In this document: piece after piece, positions 45,000 to 54,199 of the stretch | Numbering within the stretch: the first letter of the stretch is position 1 | Layout of the letters: every line of letters starts with the position of its first letter | NCBI GenBank assembly: GCA_008360955.1 | Contig: LUCM01001568.1 | Coordinates: 252,012 to 316,011, forward strand | DNA length: 64,000 bases | Origin: Fasciolopsis buskii | Taxonomy: Eukaryota; Platyhelminthes; Trematoda; Plagiorchiida; Fasciolidae | Reading direction: 5' to 3' | Made by a program: the position numbers and the translations under genes | Notes under the pieces: model-generated | Seen by the model: the letters and a program-made list of their open reading frames with translations, nothing else | The model's database searches: none | Told to the model about the DNA's origin: nothing

Positions 45000-45745
45000 T
45001 TTTGTCGCGATCCGATAATCACCGCAACCACAAGCTGGCAGCCAAGTCAGACTACTTCTCTGTTGCGTTTCAGATCTCGCATCCGCAGCAGACGCGCTGC
45101 TGACGCTTCCCTCCTCTTAATAGTGATTCCAAATCTGCTACCCTATCATTCCTGTTAGGAACCTGTTAGCCAGAACTGGCGCTCGAGTTCTGGCCCGTTC
45201 AACCAAAACTGCGCCGACTATCGCATTTGGTATATCAACTCGCATCTTTGCATTTGGACAAAACCGTGATTACTACTGTCTCCGGAACGGCTTGCGCGCC
45301 TCGTACTACCCAACCGTACTGCTGAATAAGATCAAAATGCTGCGACATTAAAAATGACAGCATAGAGAACAAATGGCCAGTGTATTTAGGGAGTGTTCTT
45401 ACAAAACATTTCTCTTATCTGACGCACCTCCCGTTACAGCTTACCGCCATCCGTATGTAAATATACTCACTACCCTTGGGAGTTCCATATCCGGAGCTTC
45501 ACAAATTTCTTCCATATTGTTTGGGGCAATCTTGACAGTTATTCTCCGCTCCCAGCATTTTTTGGCCTTTTGTTTTCAAATACTTGCTTTATCCAAAATG
45601 CATGACTTTGCGCCTGGTTTTCACCACTTCCATCGAAGTACTGCATTATCATTGCTTGTCATCTCTTCAGCTTGACGTTTCCGTCCATTACGCAAACCTC
45701 CCGACGTTTGGGGACTCCGGCCACATATCAAGTTAATGACCAAAC
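45000..45745 (+). repeat. Dispersed repeat Y, copy 2
   Basis: Directly downstream of LINE E and homologous to 39,350-40,110. It contains AAAATGACAGCATAGAGAAC at 45,352-45,371. A 100-codon frame (45,373-45,675) has no recognisable motif. It probably represents LINE 3' UTR, which would explain its recurrence beside LINE fragments. Confidence 0.5.
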
Positions 45746-45931
45746 GTCCACGTTGAAAAATCGATCCTGTGAAGCCAAAAAAAAGAATTGTTATGAAAAT
45801 GGTATGAATATGTTATTGTGCATTTTTCGAAAATTTAGAAAATGGTAATTTGGTGAACCTGATTACTGTTTAAACGGACGATCTTGGGTATAGCTACAAC
45901 TTAAACCAAAAACCACGTCAATTGCACTCTC

Positions 45932-47696
45932 ATGGCTGCCTTGGCTGTTCGTGTGGACGCAACTGCTGCCCATATAGACGATTCAGAATTATTTAGCCGC
46001 TATGTTCGATGCTTTTTGCTAGTTTTTCCGATTTTGAATGTGGTTTTACGGGTTTCCAACATAAGACGCTGACGCTGATTCATAAATATCACAGTGTCAG
46101 CTCCGGAAATTGGCTCCGAGAGCATCCGCCATCTTTTCCCCTTTCTTTTCCTTATTATTTGATCAAGTACTGCTGTGTACACAAACGTCGCAGAAACCAA
46201 AGTGGTCGTGGGTAAGTCCGCTATCTTTTCAAGTATCATTTATTTTCAGATTTCCAAATATTAACTTCCCAGCATTGGTCATGTTGCGTGCAGTTAGCAG
46301 GCAATACCAGGTGGTAGGAAGTTGTCTGCAACACAGTCATTCCTTCCATCGGTCTCATGACCGTTATTACGCTCGCAATCGTAAGCTAACCGCAGAGCAG
46401 GAGGCGCACGTAATTAGCGTAATGGAAATTTTTGGAAATGCTAGAGAGGTTTGTCTATGTGCACAGGATAAGTTCAGCCGCTAAGTTACGGTTCTGGATA
46501 ATAATAGTCTTAGGCGCAAGTTCCGGTTAATCGATTACCGGAATGACGTCGTTCGCGTAAAAGATTTATTGCGCGGACAAGTCAATCTTAGGTTACTCAA
46601 ACGGGAGGACGTAGTTCGGTTTACGTTTTTCGTGCCGGATAGTGTTCGGCATTTAGCTGAGCGGCATTGCGAAGTGATGTTAGCAGACGCGACCCACCAG
46701 CTTAATTGTGGTTGGTACGTTCTTTGGCACTCCGTGGTAGTAGACGACAGTGGGTTAGGTCGGTCAGTTTTCTATGCCGTGCTCCCTAACAAAAGCGAAG
46801 CAAGCTACCGCAGGGCGATAGTAGCCATAAAGGATATGTTGTCAGCGATGGGTGATGTTAGGACGATAATCGTCAACCGCAGCTTGGTGCAGTTGAACGC
46901 GTTTCAAGCTGCATATCCGGAAGCTGGTGCAATATTTTGTCGGTTCCATGTCCTCATGGACGTGCGTCATTGCTGCGGTACCCTTCCAGTAAGTGTCGAA
47001 TGGGACAGGAAGCACATTCATCAGTGGATGCGCAGCTTAGTGTTTGCATCTATGAAGGTCGACTTCGGTAAGTTTAAGGCTGCAATAGGAGTTCGTTGTC
47101 CGTCGGCACTTACGTACCTACGCCGTGCGTGGCAGCTGTGTTTGTCAGCTTGGGCACAGTACAGTGTAAAGTGGACACCAAATTGTGGCATTTTTACGGC
47201 TGATAGGTTTGAGGTAGAGAATAGGCGTTTAAAGGGTGGTCTCTCAATGAGATCCACGCTTTCTGATGTCTTCTGGCGAATAATGCGGCGCACTGAAGAG
47301 TCACACGAGGCTAGGCGTCGCCGCGTTATTAGGGAGTTTCTTGGCACTTACGTCCCACCCATAGGCTTGGAGATGTACGCTGCCCTTCTAAGCAGAATTA
47401 GTCAGTTTGCAAGAAATGCACTTCAGGCCCACCTGGAAGCGCATAAGTTAGTTTACCTTCAGAAGGTAAGCGGGTCTTGGGAGGCAGGTTGTTCCAAATC
47501 ATGCTGTGCATGCGTATTGATGGGCGTTCAGTCGTCAGGCACATGCAGTTTCTGGAACCAGTGGCTGTTACCATGCAGCCACATATTGCGCATTAGCCCA
47601 TTCCTTAGGCACGACGCTGCGAGACTTCCAGTAAGGGGTATGAATGCTAGGGTTACAAATGCCGGTCGCCCTCACCCGAGAAGGAATGCAGCGTAG
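45932..47696 (+). pseudogene. Mutator-like (MULE) transposase with SWIM finger
   Basis: Cut-and-paste transposase of the MULE superfamily. It probably starts at ATG 45,932 (MAALAVRVDATAAHIDDSEL), shifts frame near 46,005 and continues FASFSDFECGF..., YYLIKYCCVHKRRRNQSGRG (FAR1/ZSWIM-like DNA-binding head). A 38-bp intron (46,212-46,249) joins exons in phase. Then come SHDRYYARNRKLTAEQEAH, an in-frame TAA at 46,482, and the MULE core: ADATHQLNCGWY (first Asp), TIIVNRSLVQLNAF (second catalytic Asp is Asn), AIFCRFHVLMD, and TADRFEVENRRLKGG (Glu). The SWIM finger reads GTCSFWNQWLLPCSHIL, with the first Cys of CxC replaced by Gly. The long 375-codon frame suggests recent decay. Confidence 0.8.
46212..46249 (+). 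other. 38-bp intron in the MULE gene
   Basis: Donor GTAAGTCC after CGTGG, acceptor TTTATTTTCAG before ATTTCC. Removal joins the frame ending CCVHKRRRNQSGRG to that starting FPNINFPALVML without a shift. Tiny introns of 30-40 bp are a known habit of flatworm genes. Confidence 0.65.
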
Positions 47697-48502
47697 CGGA
47701 GGAACATCTACCTTTCGAAAAAGAAGGTAAGATGTCCCTCTTTGGGGACGCTTGCTAGGACATTTACGCGTCTTCATTGATCTTAAGCGAAGAAGCGTCA
47801 GGGGGTTTATTAGAGCAACTGCAATGTATAGCTACGTTAATAGCGGCGGGCAAAGAATTCACCGTGGTGCCCACGGAAAACCGAGCAGAAGTTAGCACAC
47901 TCTTCGGTAATACAGTTCGCGGTAATGAGGCACAGAGAATTAGGAACACAGTCGAATTGATTGCCGGCACGTCGCCATTTGTTCCGTTGCCTACGTCTTC
48001 AAAACGTAAGGCTTCCAGTGCGCCCTAGGATACCGACGACGTTGATATACAAATCGTTGGCGATCCCTTGCAGTTGGTTAACTTTAGAAAGCACGCTGTC
48101 ATGACTTCCGCTGGCTATAGACTGCTGAAGTTGAAGAAACGCAGGCAATCAGGGCCACCGCCCTCGCCAACCACAGAGAACCTATGCGTCATCTGCAGAC
48201 TGCAGCAGCCCGTGGTGGATTTGGACGAAACAGTCGAGTGGATGCAATGCGACGTATGTCAACGTTGGATTCACTCGCATTGTGCCAACTACCTGGGTCA
48301 ATAGGTTTACATCTGTGTGGATTGTCTATCCGCAAATAGTAAGTAATATTAATACTAATGTTCACCATTTCCATTGCAGTTAGACCCGAAGAGGCTAAGA
48401 CCACGTAGGACGGACGAAGAGGATGAAGAGGACCCCGGAGGCCCATGGAAGACCTCGAAGGTGCAAGGAATAAGGACCGCGGAGGAGACGGGATTGATGT
48501 GA
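47697..48502 (+). pseudogene. MULE C-terminal region with PHD finger
   Basis: Continuation of the MULE gene in another frame. Frame 47,777-48,028 (EASGGLLEQLQCIATLIAAG) ends at TAG 48,026. The same frame resumes to 48,304 and encodes a PHD-type C4HC3 finger: NLCVICRLQQ, EWMQCDVCQRWIHSHCANYL, then TAG at 48,302, then VYICVDCLSAN. PHD fingers usually read histone tails. A 41-bp intron follows (48,339-48,379), and then an acidic tail (RRTDEEDEEDPGGPWKTSK) stopping at 48,500. Splicing as drawn is one base out of phase with that tail, so an indel is likely. The two TAG codons and the frame change after 47,690 make it non-functional as it stands. Confidence 0.65.
48339..48379 (+). other. 41-bp intron-like segment after the PHD finger
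   Basis: Donor ATA|GTAAGTAATATT, acceptor ACCATTTCCATTGCAG. It has the same size class and strong signals as the first MULE intron. The predicted junction is out of frame with the acidic tail by one base, which fits pseudogene decay rather than a wrong call, but the call stays provisional. Confidence 0.5.
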
Positions 48503-48869
48503 ACGGTAACACGGTCCCCTTTGGGGCCACGACTATCTGGCTACCAGCACCGATTTCCAAAATCAGCTACTTCTGTTATGGCTTCATTGTGTGCCTTAGG
48601 TTGTTGATACGTGAGTCTCCTTTCACGTGCGCAACAAAGGTTGGGGTTTTGGTGCTCATTCGTTTAGAAGTAGTGAAACTAGTCCACTATACGCACGCAG
48701 ATGTTAACAGTGTATGCGGAGGCAAACATAGGTTTGCGGTGGTCTAGAGATGCCTATAGGTGTTGTCAGCCATATATACCTGACTAAAGACAGATATGGC
48801 CCGGGGCTGCCATAGGGGTCGTACGTTTTTCCGTCGGGCATGTAGTGTTACCATAACTACCTTACGGGG

Positions 48870-49470
48870 CAAACTGCAATATATGCATATATCGTGCGAC
48901 TAAGGGGTTAGCGGATATATCCATATATTTTCAGATTAGGAAATCATTGCATGTGTTGACAATAATTGCTATACCGAGATATGTATATATAGTCTTCCCA
49001 GATGCGGCAACAAATGTTTATCAACATTTATTTATTACTCAATTTGTACATGTCGATGCAACAACTTATTTCATACACATGTACAGTGGAAACATACATA
49101 GCTGTATATAAACATTTATGTATATGCATATATATATAATTCATATACGTATGCGTTTGCTCTACACATATACGTATATGGATTTGTTGCGTTCTGCAAT
49201 CAAAATATCCAAATTATATACTCATAGGTGCACATCTATTTATTTATACATATTTATGTTTCTATATGTTTATATAGACAGATATATATGTACATATACA
49301 AATGCACATTTTTACCACCCTCAGCTCAATGCACAAAATCGTCAAATTAAATTCATATGACGATTACGGAGCAAAAATGTATATAAATATTACATCACCC
49401 TGGTGCACACTTATGTTTACATGCATATATATACATACATATTTTATATATGGGTAAAAATCTTCGCAAT
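48870..49470. repeat. AT-rich (TA/CATA) low-complexity tract
   Basis: About 600 bp dominated by ATATAT, CATATA and TATGTATA words, for example TATGCATATATATATAATTC near 49,121 and 'gatatatatgtacatatac' near 49,280. The short frames across it (SIYLYIFMFLYVYID types) are artefacts of the repeat. It begins a few hundred bases past the MULE reading frame. Confidence 0.8.
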
Positions 49471-49599
49471 CCTGGGGAAAACGGATATTTATAGGCATTT
49501 TCAATTTTCCAGCCATCAACCTAAATGCGCAATACAAAAAAGTCAATTTCACTATCACAGTCACTACTTTTTATGGGTTTGGCATGCCAAATAGACGTT

Positions 49600-50110
49600 T
49601 TCTGTTTTTCTGTACAAAATAACATTAAAATTTTCCTCCTATCATCGCCACTTCTGATTCGTTACTTTTTCACCACGTTGCACACTAATACCAGCTGACA
49701 TCTACCAGCAACCGTTACCAGTTATCGCGGGGTGGACAGTTGGTGATTATCAGTTATCGCGGGTGGATGAGTTGCGTCCAACGGTTTGAGTGCCCGCAAA
49801 AACATGGCCGTTTCGCGGGGGCGGATGTTTCGTCAATGCCCATCTACCAATATCCACCGTTGAGCCCCGTCCATGGTGTGCGCCAGCAATTAGCACATTC
49901 GGTGCACTTAAACACGAAATGAATCGTAGTCCGCTGCTCGCAAACAGTCTCATTACACTCTTTCCGGTCTTAAAAAATTAGTTTTCTGTTTTTTGCTTTT
50001 CACTGGCATACCAGTACCTTCCCCACTGTTTTGCAGCATCTCATTTCCCTTTCAAGTGTGCCTCTGCAATGACTCATTATTGCTCCCACCCCTTATCCCA
50101 TTCGATTTCT
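49600..50110. other. No recognisable gene; short imperfect duplication
   Basis: At 49,718-49,772 the phrase CAGTTATCGCGGGGTGGA is repeated after a short spacer as CAGTTATCGCGGGTGGATG. Nothing else is identified. Confidence 0.4.
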
Positions 50111-50119
50111 ATCACTTAC

Positions 50120-50205
50120 ATTTCCCGTGCATCATCCTTGTAAATATTTAATCATGCCTTGCACATGCCTCTCGCAAATCGGGAAATATTATTATATTGT
50201 TAAGG
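50120..50205 (+). mobile_element. LINE 3' tail ending in ATT repeats
   Basis: Reads CCTTGTAAATATTTAATCAT, 'gcacatgcctctcg' and 'gggaaatattattatatt'. It matches the tails at 30.75-30.82 and 36.70-36.83 kb. If repeat Y is LINE 3' UTR, this tail could be the severed end of LINE E, pushed 4.4 kb away by the MULE and the AT-rich tract. Confidence 0.45.
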
Positions 50206-50303
50206 AGTACCAGGTTTGCCCTTATGCGCCAGAGCCTCAAGGAATCTAATTTCAGCTAATCACAAAGTTCCATGTAATTAAGGCTTGTAGAGCAGCCGAT
50301 CAA

Positions 50304-50322
50304 CTGTCTGTCTGTCTGTCTG
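50304..50322. repeat. (CTGT)n microsatellite
   Basis: Four to five copies of CTGT with no interruption, immediately followed by 'gcacactgg'. It is a simple tandem repeat without further context. Confidence 0.9.
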
Positions 50323-50799
50323 CACACTGGACGTTTTCATTCGGCACTCTGTCACATTTCCTCATGTTAGAGCACACTAGAGAGCAATAATCCATGACGT
50401 GGGTCCTAGAAAGGTGTAGTTTGATTTCGTTCAACTTCGGAGTTCGGTTTATCAGCCCCATTAATTTATTTGCTTTCGCCAGTTGTGCGAGAGCATGCTC
50501 CGAGAATTTTGAGGTGCGGTCTGTCGGTCAAATCACACTTCGCAGTAGCAGGTTTGGTGCTATCGACAGAAATCTTGTAATTTCGGCCGGTGACTTCCAA
50601 GACGGACGTTTTAGGGCCGCAAAACGAATTGGCACAGAAGGTGCGACGGCGGTCGAAGGACGTCAACGCGTAGGAAAATTTGGGTCGAATTTTCAATGTG
50701 GCTGGAATGTAACCCGAAAATCGTTGATCTCGTGGTGAACCGGCATGAAGCGTTTGCACATACTACGCTAGAAATTTTGCGTAGTCAACATAACTAAAG

Positions 50800-51620
50800 T
50801 GAGTGGTTCTCGACATGCCCTCATGCGCTCTTGGAAGGCAAATGGTACAACCAAACACAAAAAGGGGAGGGGGCGGGAAAAGAAGAAGGGGATCGGAATT
50901 AAGTGGGGCAATGCCCGGTGGATTCGTGTGGAAGACAATCCCCAGAAGCACCGGTCTGTTGCCAAAGTTCGCAAACCACAATAATGATTCATGAGAAATG
51001 ACGACCCTCAGCTATTTTGGAATAGCGCGAAGCTTTATGAGCGTTATTTCATATCGGATGCCAACAAAAATGCCCCCCATGAATCCGTTTTGTTTAGTTT
51101 TGGCAAACAAAGTTGGGAAGGAACAAGAGGAAGCCAATGCAAAATAATGTACGTGAGCACAGGGGCTGGAGGACGTTTGCCATGACATCGCCAGTGGGTG
51201 GGGCTGACCAAGTGCTGGCCACCCAAACTGAAGTCAACGTTGAGGAGTGGAAACAGGATATGCAATCCGTCTACCTATCTGCACCTGCACAAAGCTGCAG
51301 CCCAGCTGCTCGGCCGATGTGCAGTGGATATGACTGCGTCCCGCACTTTTGTGGCAAGGCCGGTGTACTCGAGAGGTGAAGGAAGGAATGCAAATATGGC
51401 GTATGTAGGAGAAGTGAGACATCAGATTTCCAGGGGTGAATAATCCCATGCCAGCCGAAACCGCGGTAGCCAGAGCATGGAGTAAATGTTTGCATCCAAG
51501 CAGAAGTGAAAGGCCTGGTAGAGAAAAAACGGGCGGCGGTCTGGCCCTGCTACCAACTGCGGAATGAAATGCAATCCATCATACGAGCGTTTCAGTAAAG
51601 GAAGTTACTAGAACGTATAG
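50800..51620 (+). repeat. Dispersed repeat X, copy 2
   Basis: Partner of 38,570-39,330. It starts with a purine-rich stretch and 'gtggattcgtgtgg', and continues with RNDDPQLFWNSAKLYERYFI, ESVLFSFGKQSWEGTRGSQ and CKIMYVSTGAGG in partly continuous plus-strand frames (50,991-51,185 and 51,113-51,379). The 88-codon frame (ADQVLATQTEVNVEEWKQDM) is better preserved than in copy 1. No known domain is recognised. Antisense frames are shadows. Confidence 0.5.
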
Positions 51621-51929
51621 TGCAGCCCAAAATATGAGGGTGGTAGCCGATTATGTGAGCAATCCGTGGTTTTTATTTTGGGGCATGTATAAATAGATGG
51701 ACAGTCTAATCTAGCGTGTGGGTCGTCTAAGCCCACGGGTAAAGGAAAATGAACAGGTATTTGGAGGGACGGACAGTGAACAGTTGATGTGGATATGAAT
51801 ACCGAGCGAGCTAGAAAGGACATATGCGCTGGGGGCTAACCAAATTCACAGCGGAGAAATCATGGAGTGTTTTCCACTTCGGATGACCAAGCCTTTAAAG
51901 CACAAGAACTGGTCGGGACCGGCTCTAAC

Positions 51930-52286
51930 ATATTTACAGACGAGTGTCTAAAGCGAGTTTGAAGAGGACCCATTGGAATGCGAGTCACGGTCGGTGGTAG
52001 CCACAGCGGGGCAACCAAATATACTCGCCTAGCCGGCCAAGAAGGCCTCTACTGCCTCTTCTCACTCAAAACATGGGGTTGGTACGGCCCGTGGCTGGCG
52101 AATGAAGCAGTCAACACAAGTGAGTACAGGGACGTAACCGTGAGGCGGCGAGAGAGGCCCTGGGAGGGCGACATCCACTTGGTTTAAAAGTGTCTCGTAT
52201 TCGGGGAAATTAGACACTGGGGCTCTGGTATGTTGATAGAAGTTCGCTCTCTGACATTGTAAGCAGTTGCGACACCGTTGGCGCAA
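51930..52286 (-). pseudogene. Gypsy integrase fragment
   Basis: Catalytic region of a gypsy integrase. The C..C of the zinc-binding head is in CRNCLQCQRA. The first catalytic Asp is in QVDVALPGPL. The second lies in the shifted-frame stretch ATTDRDSHSN ('TDRG.QF' in active enzymes, with Gly changed to Asp). The third (Glu) is not readable. A frame change is needed after RQPRAVPTP. Inactive. Confidence 0.7.
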
Positions 52287-52566
52287 GGCGCACTTAACGT
52301 TGAATCACACAAGATGCTCGGCCACTGGCCTCACCGCAGTAGTCACCACAGGGGGGCGAGGCAGAAATTTGGGATAGCCATGAGCTGCTGGCACAACCGA
52401 TATTGAACGACCTTGCGACGGGTCGCGAAGAATTGTATTCTGAGGTGTTGTGATAAGTACAACCACCAAGAATATGGAGCCGTCCTGCCGAACCTAGCTG
52501 ATGTCAGGACCCGTCTCTTGGGTCTGTGCCATTGCGTCGATGTCCATGCCCGGTGTTGCAGACAAA

Positions 52567-52800
52567 TCAAGCTACCGTGCACGTTGAAGTGCATCCGCGA
52601 CGGAGTTGCACACCTTGTAAAAGTGCTACATTTCCACAGTGAAATGCGAAACAGTCTAAGTTGCGAATTTCTTGTAGTGAGTTTTGGTGGGAAACTGAAA
52701 TCAATGCATATGCCAACGGCGTGTGATCTCTGAACACCCCGAATGGGCCGCCTTCTAATACACATCTAATGCGCTGGACAGCGAGGTGGACAACGAGCAA
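52567..52800 (-). pseudogene. Gypsy RNase H fragment
   Basis: A 77-codon minus-strand frame of the RNase H that degrades the RNA strand during reverse transcription. LLVVHLAVQRIRCVLEGG aligns with 'E..A.......R..LEGR.F', and FRDHTPLAYALISVSHQ with the 'TDHKPL..A' motif, where Thr-Asp has become Arg-Asp. NSLQEIRNLDCFAFHCGNV follows the family's 'R..R.LDYIS.F...I' pattern. The terminal ADALSR motif is not readable. Confidence 0.65.
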
Positions 52801-53265
52801 CTTCCCGGCAAGCGTACTGTATCTATACTCCGCCGGCTGCAGCCACTTAGAAAAGAATGCCCAAGGCTTCCGAGAACCTACGGCGTACTGATGACATACA
52901 GCTCAGACTGCAGTATCTGGAGCATCAGTTACCACAGGTATGGATACTTAAGGGTCTGGATGTGTGAACAGTGCTGTTTTGGCGATAACGTCTTTATTGG
53001 GGTGGTCGCCTGTCATGCGGCCTCGGGGACCGCGAACTCGCGTTGAGCTGTTCGTAACTAGTCAGTAAGGGGAGTAATGATATCCGCATAATTAGGGATG
53101 GAACGCCGATAGAAGCTGACCAGGCACCACACTCTCGTAATCGTTGATAAGAAGGGGGCTATATGTAGCCCCGAGTAGCAATGACCCTAGCCAGCAATGG
53201 AATCGTATCTGAAGACGGGATGATATGCCCTAAGAATTTGGCCCGGAGGTTTCACAGACAACATT

Positions 53266-53463
53266 TCAAAGTGGCACTCGTTGCGTCATGCATGCGAAGG
53301 GAATCGAAAGGAGCGTGCAAGTGAGTTGAGTGTTGCTCCTCCGAGTGGCGTGCAAATAAGAAAGCGTCCAGGTAAAATATACATCCCCTAAGCTTCTTGT
53401 GACTTCCTGCATGAACCTGTGGGTGGTTTGGGGCGTATGGCTAAACCCAAAGGGCCTACTCAC
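53266..53463 (-). pseudogene. Gypsy reverse transcriptase fragment
   Basis: Start of the frame matches the RT segment 'MPFGL.NAPQTFQRFMD.V.......Y.YLDD'. Here it reads RPFGFSHTPQTTHRFMQEVT, then DVYFTWT in this frame and YLDAFLFAR in the neighbouring one. A single-base indel therefore separates the two halves, and the second catalytic Asp of the active-site box is Ala. Confidence 0.65.
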
Positions 53464-53829
53464 GAACTACAAAGTAAAAAAGACGTGGTTACCACCGTTT
53501 TTGGTAGGTCGATCTCTTCCACTAGAATATGGTCGTGAGCCCATACTAAATCTCTGCAGCTGAAGACCCTGCAACGGGACAGTGACGAAGTGAGGCACCG
53601 TATGTGGGGAATGGGGTAACTATCGGGGAACGGTTACTCTGTCAAGTGCTCTGTAGTCCAGTAGCCATACAGCGGGCTACTTCGAAACTACCCGAGCATA
53701 CCGTGACACACCGATCTCTTTACTACCATAACTGCAAAGATAACTCGCCATATAGAGACCACAGGACCCCCAACCTTCAGTCAGCCTCGTTGCCTAACCC
53801 TTGAAAATTCCCGTCTAGCCGAGGCAGAT

Positions 53830-54160
53830 TTTGGCTACATGTTGGAACCGGGCAGCAAACGACCTTCCGGTAGTGTCGACTGCAATTCTGCAAGACGGAA
53901 TATCTTAACGCAGGTTACGGTGTTACGTTTGCTTGCCCTTAACCGTTGTTACCACTTGTGCTTCACTCTTACTCGGTTCTGTACCACTGCAATACTGACA
54001 ACCCTGACACCTAACCGGCACAATCAAAAGACAGCCGAAAGAGGTAGTGGGTTGAGTATATTTTGATAGGAGCGTGCGAGCGGGGCGTGCGTAAGTAATG
54101 CACAAGTGGCGACCGCACTGGGCGGTCGACGTTCGGTCAAACAAGCGATCTTGCGGGACG
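53830..54160 (-). other. Possible gypsy protease region
   Basis: It lies upstream (minus strand) of the gypsy RT, where protease or gag would be. The frame reads RLFDRTSTAQCGRHLCIT, only loosely comparable to the 'DR.S...FLVDTGA' start of gypsy proteases. The DTG/DSG motif is not legible. Position is the main argument. Confidence 0.25.
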
Positions 54161-54199
54161 AATCCATGCTCCGTTAGAACGATGGTTGGCGGGAATGGG

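Larger units (their letters stand above)
51930..53600 (-). mobile_element. Ty3/gypsy-like LTR retrotransposon pol remnant
   Basis: Minus-strand pol in canonical Ty3/gypsy order (RT, RNase H, integrase). RT at 53,463-53,266: MSRPFGFSHTPQTTHRFMQE (compare 'MPFGLRNAPQTFQR'), then in the next frame LDAFLFARHSEEQHSTHLHA, where the YLDD/YVDD box is LDA, and RAKFLGHII-like text. RNase H at 52,800-52,567: GGPFGVFRDHTPLAYAL and EIRNLDCFAF. Integrase at 52,286 downward: RCRNCLQCQRANFYQHTRAP, VDVALPGPLSPPHGYVPVLT, and later TTDRDSHSNGSSSNSL. No long terminal repeats were found, so the ends are open. Confidence 0.75.

Noticed and set aside
49100..49600. Frames rich in Tyr and Ile (MYMHIYIIHIRMRLLYTYTY type)
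   Set aside because: They are translations of an AT-rich CATATA microsatellite, not genes.
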